A program made the position numbers and the translations under genes. The notes beneath the pieces are model-generated. The model saw nothing but the letters and a program-made list of their open reading frames with translations. It had not been told where the DNA came from and searched no databases. DNA of 12,136 nt. Source: Bacteroidota bacterium (GTDB lineage: Bacteria; Bacteroidota; Bacteroidia; UBA7662). Of the stretch, positions 6,717 to 12,136 are shown piece by piece. The DNA is taken from contig VGGT01000030.1 in the NCBI GenBank assembly GCA_016868485.1, positions 1 to 12,136 on the forward strand, given 5' to 3'. Positions within the stretch are counted from its first letter, which is position 1. Every line of letters starts with the position of its first letter.

Positions 6717-6779
6717 TTTTTCATCGCCCTGCTCCTTTTTTTCATCGCCCTGCTCCCTGTTTTCATCGCGCAGGCTCTT
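6717..6779. repeat. 21-bp tandem repeat, three copies
   Basis: Three consecutive 21-base units between the zinc peptidase gene and tatD. The first two are almost identical and centre on TCATCGCCCTGCTCC; the third is diverged (TCATCGCGCAGGCTC). On the minus strand each of the two good units presents an AGGAG-like sequence about seven bases before ATGAAAA, resembling a translation start, but no convincing gene follows on that strand. The repeat fills most of the 93-base gap, which otherwise shows nothing clear. Confidence 0.85.
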
Positions 6780-6789
6780 ATTTGCCGAC

Positions 6790-7554
6790 GTGGTTCTAAC
6801 CGATACACATACCCATCTTTATAGCTCGCAATTCGATGACGATCGCGATGCGATGATGCAGCGGGCTCATGATTCGGGGGTGCGTATGATGCTTTTGCCG
6901 AATGTGGATTTGGAAAGTGTGGATGGAATGCATGCCCTGGAGGATGCATACCCCGAAGTGGTTCGATCGATGATGGGCCTGCACCCTTGTTCAGTGGGCG
7001 ACGATTGGCAAGCGGTTGTAGCGGATTTGTTTTCTTGGTTGGATCGACGAAAATATGCAGCGATTGGCGAGATCGGGATCGACCTATATTGGCGTAAAGA
7101 CAATCTAGACCAGCAGAAGGCGGCATTTTTATGGCAAGTGGAACAGGCTCAGCACAGGTCCCTTCCTGTTGTGATCCATTCCCGCGAAAGCACCCATGTC
7201 ATTTTGGAAGCGTTAGGCAATCGCACGCTACCCGGCGTATTCCATTGTTTCTCCGGTTCATTAGAAGAGGCGAAGCGCATCATCGATCGGGGGATGTATC
7301 TGGGAATCGGCGGGGTTGTGACCTACAAAAACGCAGATAAGTTGCGATCCGTGGTTCAGCAAGTCGATCGAAGTCGGGTTGTGTTGGAAACAGATAGTCC
7401 GTATTTGAGTCCCTTCCCCTTCCGCGGACAGCGCAATGAAAGCGCACGCATCATCGAGGTTGCCCGCGTGGTGGCAGAGTGTTGGTCCATTTCGACCGAT
7501 GAAGCAGCGGAAATATGCACGCGAAACGCCCAAAATTTGTTTTTTGATGCGTAG
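6790..7554 (+). CDS. tatD: TatD-family metal-dependent hydrolase (DNase-like)
   Basis: A cytoplasmic TIM-barrel hydrolase of the TatD family; characterised members are metal-dependent DNases active on 3' ends. The metal-binding pattern is complete: DTHTH with H7 and H9, GEIGID with E94, VIHSR with H130, FHCFSG with H152 and ETDSPY with D202. Length (254 residues) is normal. The start is GTG: it places DTHTH five residues in, as usual for the family, and the next Met is residue 22. There is no ribosome binding site, and a TTATTTG sequence lies just upstream, so the message may have a very short leader. The gene overlaps ansA by eight bases and is likely co-translated with it. Confidence 0.93.
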   Translation: MVLTDTHTHLYSSQFDDDRDAMMQRAHDSGVRMMLLPNVDLESVDGMHALEDAYPEVVRSMMGLHPCSVGDDWQAVVADLFSWLDRRKYAAIGEIGIDLYWRKDNLDQQKAAFLWQVEQAQHRSLPVVIHSRESTHVILEALGNRTLPGVFHCFSGSLEEAKRIIDRGMYLGIGGVVTYKNADKLRSVVQQVDRSRVVLETDSPYLSPFPFRGQRNESARIIEVARVVAECWSISTDEAAEICTRNAQNLFFDA

Positions 7555-8575
7555 ACGTGTTTTGCTGATTTACACCGGAGGTACGCTGGGCATGGTTCGG
7601 GATGAACAATCGGGCGCACTTGTTTCTTTCGCTTTGGATGATGTAGCGCATCAGTTGCCCGAACTGAGGGCTCTGGGGTATCATTTGGATGCGATTACGC
7701 CGATTCATCCCATCGATTCATCCCAAGTAGAGCCCCACCATTGGCAAAGCATCGCACATTCCATTGGGGAGCACTACAACAATTATGACGGCTTTGTGGT
7801 CTTGCACGGTACGGATACCATGGCATATACCGCGAGCGCTTTAAGTTATATGCTCGATGCACTGGCAAAGCCGGTGATTCTAACGGGTTCGCAGCTTCCT
7901 TTGGGCTATCCGCGTACGGATGCGCGCGAAAATCTGACAACAGCCATAGAATTGGCGGGGGCCACGGATGCAAATGGTCAAGCCCGTTTACCCGAGGTTT
8001 GTATCTATTTTGATTACCGATTGTTTCGCGGCAATCGCGCCTCTAAATTCGACTCCGACAAATTTCAGGCTTTTCAATCGCCCAATTATCCCGCATTAGC
8101 GGAGGTAGGCACTGCCATTCGATTTCAGGATCGGTTTATTCGCCCGGTTGATGGCCCGAGCTTTAAACTGCGAACGGGACTGAATTCGGGTGTTGCAGGC
8201 ATTCGGTTGTTTCCAGGTATGTCAAAGTCGGTGGTGGTGCCGCTTTTGGAATCGGCAGACAACAGGGTGTTGCTGATGGAGACGTTCGGAATGGGCAATG
8301 CCCCCACGCATGGTTGGCTGCTCGACGCCTTAAGACAGTACATAAAAAGTGGGCGTACCGTAGTGTCGGTCACCCAATGCCGCGGGGGATATGTCGACAT
8401 GGGACGCTACCATTCCGCTACCGCCTTGCGCGAAATGGGTGTCGTGAGCGGTCGCGATATGACCTTCGAGGCGGCCATTACCAAGATTATGTGGCTTCTG
8501 GGCAACGGTTACGCGGGTTTTGAATTGGAGCATTTCATCAGCAAGGACTTAAAAGGGGAGTTAACCGAGATCTAA
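7547..8575 (+). CDS. ansA: Type I (cytoplasmic) L-asparaginase
   Basis: Hydrolyses L-asparagine to aspartate and ammonia. No signal peptide is present, which fits the cytoplasmic type I enzyme. Catalytic features: the first threonine motif YTGGTLG with T13, IDSSQVEP near residues 56-63 (substrate-binding serine), and HGTDTMAYTASALS with T89 and D90. The lysine of the catalytic set is expected in the RGNRASKFDSDKF segment. The C-terminal TQCRGGYVDMGRY and GNAPTHGW also match E. coli AnsA closely. Length is 342 residues. The start ATG lies inside the end of tatD, giving an 8-base overlap; an earlier in-frame ATG would add 37 residues of non-family sequence read out of frame from tatD, so I rejected it. 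Confidence 0.95.
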   Translation: MRRRVLLIYTGGTLGMVRDEQSGALVSFALDDVAHQLPELRALGYHLDAITPIHPIDSSQVEPHHWQSIAHSIGEHYNNYDGFVVLHGTDTMAYTASALSYMLDALAKPVILTGSQLPLGYPRTDARENLTTAIELAGATDANGQARLPEVCIYFDYRLFRGNRASKFDSDKFQAFQSPNYPALAEVGTAIRFQDRFIRPVDGPSFKLRTGLNSGVAGIRLFPGMSKSVVVPLLESADNRVLLMETFGMGNAPTHGWLLDALRQYIKSGRTVVSVTQCRGGYVDMGRYHSATALREMGVVSGRDMTFEAAITKIMWLLGNGYAGFELEHFISKDLKGELTEI

Positions 8576-8587
8576 CCCCACTTTTTT
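8555..8587 (+). terminator. Possible rho-independent terminator after ansA
   Basis: A short imperfect hairpin, GGG-(A)-GTTA pairing with TAAC-CCC around a nine-base loop, directly followed by AC and six T. It overlaps the ansA stop codon. It separates ansA from the tRNA gene. The stem is short with one bulge, so confidence is moderate. Confidence 0.4.
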
Positions 8588-8627
8588 CTCTACTTTTTTC
8601 TTAACTTAAGGATGACTCTTTTTTATC

Positions 8628-8635
8628 TATATTAG
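8628..8635 (+). promoter_or_regulatory. Possible -7 element for tRNA-Ser
   Basis: TATATTAG matches TAnnTTTG at seven of eight positions and lies 20 bases before the mature tRNA 5' end, in an otherwise AT-rich gap after the ansA terminator. No clear -33 element. Confidence 0.35.
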
Positions 8636-8654
8636 CACGCTGATTTGTGGATCC

Positions 8655-8744
8655 GGAGAGGTGTCCGAGTGGTTGAAGGAGCACGCCTGGAAAGTGTGTA
8701 TATTCGAAAGGGTATCGCGGGTTCGAATCCCGCCCTCTCCGCCA
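8655..8744 (+). tRNA. tRNA-Ser (anticodon GGA)
   Basis: A class II tRNA with a full cloverleaf. The acceptor stem GGAGAGG pairs with CCTCTCC over seven bases, followed by discriminator G and an encoded CCA. The anticodon stem CACGC/GTGTG encloses the loop CTGGAAA with anticodon GGA at 8689-8691, reading UCC and UCU serine codons. The long variable arm (about 8699-8716) is the serine hallmark. The T arm is GCGGG-TTCGAAT-CCCGC. It stands alone between ansA and exbB. Confidence 0.97.
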
Positions 8745-8820
8745 CCTCCAACCGCACATTGAAGCGTGTTCTTTGAATCATATCTTAACCCAATAAACCA
8801 CCCCTTAAATACCTCGACTT

Positions 8821-9636
8821 ATGAAAAGAAAGTCACTTTTTGTTTCCTTGCTGATTATCGCAGTTTGCACATTTGGCCGATTGGCCTTCGCCCAGAATGC
8901 GCCCGCTGAAGACACCACCAAACAAGATGCGGCCGCTGCCGCTGCACCGGTTGCTGACACTATGGCCAGTGAAGAAGATGCTGCCACCCCAGCGGCTGAA
9001 TCATCTGTACACCAAGTCATCAAACAAAAGTTTATTGAGGGCGGTTGGGAATGGATGAGTCCGATTCTTCTCTGCCTTATTCTTGGGTTAGCCATTGTTG
9101 TTGAACGAATTATTTATCTCAATTTGGCAACCACCAACACGAAGAAGTTATTATCGAAGATTGAGGATGCTATGAAGAGTGGAGGGGTGGATGCAGCTAA
9201 AGAATTATGCCGCAACACCCGTGGGCCCGTAGCCAGTATTTTCTACCAAGGTTTAGATCGTGCACACGAAGGAGTTGAAATTGTAGAAAAATCAATTACC
9301 GCTTATGGTTCTGTGCAAATGGCTCAACTCGAGCGCGGCTTGGTTTGGATTTCACTTTTTATTGCCTTGGCCCCCATGCTCGGGTTTATGGGAACGGTTG
9401 TTGGTATGATTCAGGCATTCGATGCGATTGAAGCCGCTGGAGATATCAGCCCATCGCTTGTGGCTGGAGGTATCAAGGTTGCCCTTTTAACGACGGTTGG
9501 TGGACTTATCGTGGCTGTTATCCTTCAAATTTTTTATAACTATATCGTGTCTAAAGTCGACGGCTTGGTGATCGATATGGAAGATTCGAGCATTGGTCTT
9601 GTTGATATTGTTGTCAAACATCAATCTAAAAAATAA
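8821..9636 (+). CDS. exbB: MotA/TolQ/ExbB proton-channel protein
   Basis: The inner-membrane proton-channel subunit of the Ton motor, which with ExbD powers TonB-dependent uptake across the outer membrane. It starts with a signal-like segment (residues 1-24, possible cut after LAFA), followed by a low-complexity Ala/Glu/Asp/Thr linker (25-62). Transmembrane helices then lie at about 80-101, 174-197 and 218-242. The family signatures are LGFMGTVVGMIQAF in helix 2 and GIKVALLTTVGGLIVAV in helix 3. The extra N-terminal signal and linker, absent from E. coli ExbB, are something I associate with ExbB of this phylum. The next gene starts six bases after the stop. No strong ribosome binding site is visible before the ATG. 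Confidence 0.93.
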   Translation: MKRKSLFVSLLIIAVCTFGRLAFAQNAPAEDTTKQDAAAAAAPVADTMASEEDAATPAAESSVHQVIKQKFIEGGWEWMSPILLCLILGLAIVVERIIYLNLATTNTKKLLSKIEDAMKSGGVDAAKELCRNTRGPVASIFYQGLDRAHEGVEIVEKSITAYGSVQMAQLERGLVWISLFIALAPMLGFMGTVVGMIQAFDAIEAAGDISPSLVAGGIKVALLTTVGGLIVAVILQIFYNYIVSKVDGLVIDMEDSSIGLVDIVVKHQSKK

Positions 9637-9642
9637 TACAAT

Positions 9643-9975
9643 ATGGATATCGAATCTACAGTAAACCTGTTACTGATTTTGTCGTATGTCCTGATGGGAT
9701 TAAGCGCAGTGGGGGCCATTCTTTTCCCACTCTATCAGATGACAACCGATTTTTCTAAGGCCAAGAGTGCCCTAATCGGTGTGGTAGGAACGATTTTGCT
9801 TTTCGCAATTGGCTATATGTTCTCAACGGGAGAAGTTCTCCCTGCCTATGAAAAATTTGGAATCACCCCAACGCTGTCACGTTTCATTGGTTCTACCATG
9901 GTGATGGTCTATATTCTAGGAATTGGCGTGATTGTATTAGCGGTTGTGAGTGAAATATATAACGCCATTCGCTAA
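9643..9975 (+). CDS. Small three-helix membrane protein of the exb cluster
   Basis: A 110-residue inner-membrane protein without a family name known to me. Three hydrophobic helices are evident at about residues 8-31, 42-60 and 82-104, joined by short loops (a polar YQMTTDFSKAKS loop and an STGEVLPAYEKFG loop), and the last residues are SEIYNAIR. It starts six bases after exbB, and its stop shares a base with the exbD1 start (TAATG), so its production is tied to that of the motor subunits. Its position between exbB and exbD suggests an accessory or stabilising subunit of the Ton motor; this is inferred from gene order only. Confidence 0.85.
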   Translation: MDIESTVNLLLILSYVLMGLSAVGAILFPLYQMTTDFSKAKSALIGVVGTILLFAIGYMFSTGEVLPAYEKFGITPTLSRFIGSTMVMVYILGIGVIVLAVVSEIYNAIR

Positions 9976-10520
9976 TGAGACGTGGTCGAGGAACACCAGA
10001 AGTGAATGCAGGATCCATGGCGGATATTGCGTTTCTGCTTTTGATTTTCTTTTTGGTAACAACCACTATTGATACCGACAAGGGAATCGCTATTCGTCTC
10101 CCACCCATGCCGGAGGAAAATCAACCTGAGAATGACATCCGCATCAAGGAGCGAAATGTCCTTAAGGTATTGGTGAATGCAAACGACCAACTCTTGGTTA
10201 ATGGTGAGCTTTTAAGTGTTAAAGACTTAAAAAGAAGAACCAAGGAGTTTATTGACAATCCGCGTAAGGATCCCAATTTATCTGAAAGTCCCACCAAAGC
10301 CATCATTTCACTAAAGAATGACCGTGGCACGTCCTATAACATCTATATCACTGTTCACAATGAATTGAAAGCTGCTTATAATGAATTGCGAGAGGCCAAG
10401 GCGATGGGTGATTTCGGTAAATCATTTGATAAATTGAATGAGAGCCAGCAGAATGAAATCAAGGATTATTACCGACAAGTTATTTCTGAGGCTGAACCTG
10501 AAAACGTAGCAGGAGCATAG
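9975..10520 (+). CDS. exbD: ExbD/TolR-family protein, first copy
   Basis: The peptidoglycan-side partner of ExbB: one N-terminal transmembrane helix and a periplasmic domain. The helix MADIAFLLLIFFLVTTTI (residues 15-32) carries D17, the proton-carrying aspartate that is invariant in the family (D25 in E. coli ExbD). After the helix comes the proline-rich LPPMPEE turn, then an ExbD-like domain (residues 50-120) with the repeated strand-helix pattern (VLKVLVNANDQLLVNGELL). A charged extra C-terminal part (120-181) is longer than in E. coli ExbD (141 residues). Its start shares a base with the preceding stop. Its own stop lies in a 22-bp duplication that also contains the start of the second copy. 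Confidence 0.93.
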   Translation: MRRGRGTPEVNAGSMADIAFLLLIFFLVTTTIDTDKGIAIRLPPMPEENQPENDIRIKERNVLKVLVNANDQLLVNGELLSVKDLKRRTKEFIDNPRKDPNLSESPTKAIISLKNDRGTSYNIYITVHNELKAAYNELREAKAMGDFGKSFDKLNESQQNEIKDYYRQVISEAEPENVAGA

Positions 10521-10560
10521 TATGAAACTTCAAAGGAAATAGTATGAAACTTGAAAAGAA
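10517..10560 (+). repeat. 22-bp tandem duplication of the exbD1 stop / exbD2 start junction
   Basis: Two adjacent 22-base units match at 20 of 22 positions; both begin ATAGTATGAAACTT, each thus holding a TAG, one base, then ATG-AAA-CTT. The first TAG ends exbD1, the second ATG starts exbD2. The duplication therefore copied the stop-start junction and part of the exbD2 beginning. Confidence 0.92.
10522..10542 (+). other. Six-codon minigene before exbD2 (MKLQRK)
   Basis: Made by the 22-bp duplication: ATG, five more codons, then TAG ending one base before the exbD2 ATG. A strong AGGAG ribosome binding site lies six bases upstream, better placed than the AAAGGAA that serves exbD2. It encodes nearly the same first residues as exbD2 (MKLEKK). 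It may be a translated leader that feeds ribosomes to exbD2 by reinitiation, or a harmless leftover. Confidence 0.4.
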
Positions 10561-11014
10561 AAAGAAGCCTTCACCGGCTATTTCGACATCTTCGCTGCCC
10601 GACATTGTGTTTATGTTGTTGTTTTTCTTCATGGTAACCACAGTCTTAAGGGAAACAGATCTCAAGGTTAAAGTTGTTGTGCCTCAAGCAACGGAAATTC
10701 AAAAACTGGAGAAAAAGTCTTTGGTGAGTTACATTTATATTGGCTCACCCACCGAGAGTTACCGGGGTAAATTCGGTACCGCACCCCGAATTCAATTGAA
10801 TGATGCCTTCGCATCACCGAATCAGGTGGTGGAATTTATCGAAAAGGAACGTGCAGCCAGGGCTGAGGCGGAAGTCCCTCTGATGACGACCTCCATTAAG
10901 GCCGACAAAGAGGCTAAAATGGGGATTGTTACGGACGTGAAGCAGGAGTTGCGTAAGTGCAATGCACTGAAATTGAATTATTCTTCGAGTAAGCGCGCAG
11001 AGGTATACAATTAG
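10544..11014 (+). CDS. exbD: ExbD/TolR-family protein, second copy
   Basis: A second ExbD-type subunit for the same ExbB motor. After a strongly basic N-terminus (KLEKKKK) lies the transmembrane helix LPDIVFMLLFFFMVTTVL (18-35) with the family's aspartate D20. The periplasmic part (36-156) shows VPQATEIQKLEKKSLVSYIYIG and later strand-helix elements, but is more diverged than in the first copy. Length is 156 residues. The chosen ATG is the second of two identical start contexts; only this one reads through. Paired diverged ExbD genes are common in Bacteroidota Ton clusters, and they might form mixed dimers or serve different TonB proteins. No tonB follows. A 49-base gap leads to the polyprenyl synthase gene. 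Confidence 0.93.
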   Translation: MKLEKKKKPSPAISTSSLPDIVFMLLFFFMVTTVLRETDLKVKVVVPQATEIQKLEKKSLVSYIYIGSPTESYRGKFGTAPRIQLNDAFASPNQVVEFIEKERAARAEAEVPLMTTSIKADKEAKMGIVTDVKQELRKCNALKLNYSSSKRAEVYN

Positions 11015-11063
11015 TCGGATGGGGCTGTTTGTGCCTTGACCATCCCCTGTCTGCAATTCTTCT

Positions 11064-12035
11064 ATGAGCCGTTTAGATGAGATTAGGCGCCCGGTGCAGC
11101 GGGAGATGGAGGCTTTTGAAGAGCGGTTCAAACAGGCCATGAGCAGTAAGGTTCCCCTGCTCGATAAGGTAACTCATTACATTGTTCGCAGAAAGGGAAA
11201 GCAAGTTCGACCTTTGTTTGTGTTTTTATCCGCCGGTCTCGCGGGTGGGGTGCGCGAATCGACTTATGTTGGTGCTGTCTTGGTTGAATTGCTGCACACC
11301 GCTACGCTGGTACACGACGATGTCGTGGATGACGCGCACCTAAGACGTGGTTTTTTCAGCATCAATGCGTTGTGGAAGAATAAAATAGCTGTTCTGGTAG
11401 GCGATTATTTGCTTAGCAAAGGGTTGCTCCATGCCTTGCACCACCGGGAGCACCAATTGTTGGACTTAGTTTCCGATGCAGTGCGAAAAATGAGTGAGGG
11501 GGAGTTACTTCAAATGGAAAAGGCACGGAAATTGGATATTACCGAGGAGGTGTATTTCGACATCATCTCCAATAAAACCGCCAGTCTGATGGCGGGCTGT
11601 TGTGCCGTAGGTGTGGCCTCCGCAGGTGCTGATCTAGACTGGGTGGAAAAGGCTCGGGTTTTTGGTGAGCAGGTTGGATTGGCCTTCCAGATTAAGGATG
11701 ATTTGTTGGATTTCGGTAATGACCCCACGGGAAAGTCCTCTGGCGTTGATTTGAAGGAGAAGAAAATGACCTTGCCGCTCATACATGCTTTGGAAAAGGC
11801 GGGTTCCGGTGAGAAGCGAAGGATCATGAAGTTGGTACGCAGTGATGAGATGAATCCGACCAAAACCAAGGAGGTGGTGCGGTTCATGCACGATTGGGGG
11901 GGCATTGATTATGCGAGAAATCGAATGATGGGATTGCGTGATGAGGCGTTGCGCTTACTTCATCAATTTCCAGATAATCCATGTAGAACGAGCCTGGCAG
12001 ACTTGGTCGCATTTACGGTCGACCGCAGCCGCTGA
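11064..12035 (+). CDS. trans-Polyprenyl diphosphate synthase (octaprenyl/heptaprenyl type)
   Basis: Extends farnesyl or geranylgeranyl diphosphate with isopentenyl diphosphate to a long all-trans chain, usually the side chain of menaquinone or ubiquinone; in this phylum menaquinone is expected. Both aspartate-rich motifs are present: HDDVVDDAHLRRG (84-96) and QIKDDLLDFGND (209-220). Upstream are GKQVRP (45-50), which binds diphosphate, and the chain-length region LVELLHTATLV just before the first motif, whose small residues suggest a long product. The second half has SNKTASL (169-175) and the DLKEKKMTLPLIHAL segment typical of IspB-like synthases. Length (323 residues) is normal. I cannot fix the chain length. 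It follows exbD2 by 49 bases in the same direction with no clear promoter or terminator between. Confidence 0.93.
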   Translation: MSRLDEIRRPVQREMEAFEERFKQAMSSKVPLLDKVTHYIVRRKGKQVRPLFVFLSAGLAGGVRESTYVGAVLVELLHTATLVHDDVVDDAHLRRGFFSINALWKNKIAVLVGDYLLSKGLLHALHHREHQLLDLVSDAVRKMSEGELLQMEKARKLDITEEVYFDIISNKTASLMAGCCAVGVASAGADLDWVEKARVFGEQVGLAFQIKDDLLDFGNDPTGKSSGVDLKEKKMTLPLIHALEKAGSGEKRRIMKLVRSDEMNPTKTKEVVRFMHDWGGIDYARNRMMGLRDEALRLLHQFPDNPCRTSLADLVAFTVDRSR

Positions 12036-12079
12036 GTATTTGGGTACGTCGGTTTGTTCTCCCTTTCTGGAAATGGACG

Positions 12080-12136
12080 GGCGCCGGTAGGTGCATTGGA
12101 TGCCAGACGCTGCAAGAGATGCCAGACGGTGCATTG
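12080..12136. repeat. 19-bp tandem repeat running off the window edge
   Basis: Three 19-base units. The last two share GATGCCAGACG and then TGCA; the first is more diverged (about 14 of 19 identical to the third) but ends in the same GTGCATTG. Junctions contain the inverted repeat GCAT-TGG-ATGC. The array may continue beyond the window. The bases from the synthase stop to this array show nothing else I can support. Confidence 0.75.

Noticed and set aside
6606..6824. Plus-strand open frame with a hydrophobic FFIALL heptad repeat
   Set aside because: Overlaps the zinc peptidase and tatD; the heptads are just the 21-bp repeat read in one frame.
6650..7126. 158-residue open frame on the minus strand with an AMKKRSR repeat
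   Set aside because: It lies almost wholly opposite tatD and its repeats come from the 21-bp intergenic array; no family features.
7436..7546. Longer start for the asparaginase
   Set aside because: The extra 37 residues are tatD sequence read in another frame and have no asparaginase counterpart.
11015..11063. GGATGG/CCATCC hairpin after exbD2 as a terminator
   Set aside because: Large loop and no T-run after it; it may be chance.
11510..11905. 131-residue minus-strand open frame inside the polyprenyl synthase gene
   Set aside because: Antisense shadow of a clear gene; no recognisable domain.

Overview
The window looks like chromosomal housekeeping DNA from a member of the Bacteroidota, at roughly 50% GC. 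Four things point there. Several genes have promoters resembling the TAnnTTTG -7 element known from Bacteroides and Flavobacterium. One Ton-type cluster carries exbB, a small membrane protein and two exbD genes. The methyltransferase with a THUMP-like C-terminal domain resembles Porphyromonas PG_1098. An outer-membrane protein of a type I recall beside lipA in this phylum is also present. I cannot name the genus. There is no phage, transposon, CRISPR array or defence system.

Layout. At the left, a minus-strand methyltransferase (GTG start) diverges from a 41-residue lipoprotein gene. The 3' end of the lipoprotein gene overlaps a convergent osmC-family gene. After a 178-base gap with a promoter and a 14-bp tandem duplication, a plus-strand series runs to the end: an outer-membrane protein, lipA (lipoyl synthase), a DUF721/DciA-like gene, gpmA (phosphoglycerate mutase), a MoxR-type AAA+ ATPase, a membrane zinc peptidase, tatD and ansA. 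A tRNA-Ser(GGA) gene follows, then the Ton energising cluster (exbB, a three-helix membrane protein, exbD1, exbD2) and a trans-polyprenyl diphosphate synthase gene.

How the genes work together. lipA and the DUF721 gene share a 4-base stop/start overlap, and gpmA follows after 12 bases. tatD and ansA overlap by 8 bases. The exb genes are packed within a few bases of each other and should form one inner-membrane proton-driven motor that energises TonB-dependent outer-membrane transport. No tonB gene is visible here. The polyprenyl synthase probably makes the quinone side chain. The MoxR gene lacks the DUF58 or von Willebrand partners that usually follow it.

The most unusual feature is not a gene. 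At five places between or at the edges of genes there are short direct tandem duplications with periods of 14, 20, 21, 22 and 19 bp. One has copied the exbD1-stop/exbD2-start junction and created a six-codon minigene with a good ribosome binding site just before exbD2. A nine-cytosine tract lies right after the probable start codon of the outer-membrane protein. The -7 element of lipA lies so close to its ATG that the message may be leaderless. These are small regulatory or evolutionary curiosities; I do not see a new multi-gene system.
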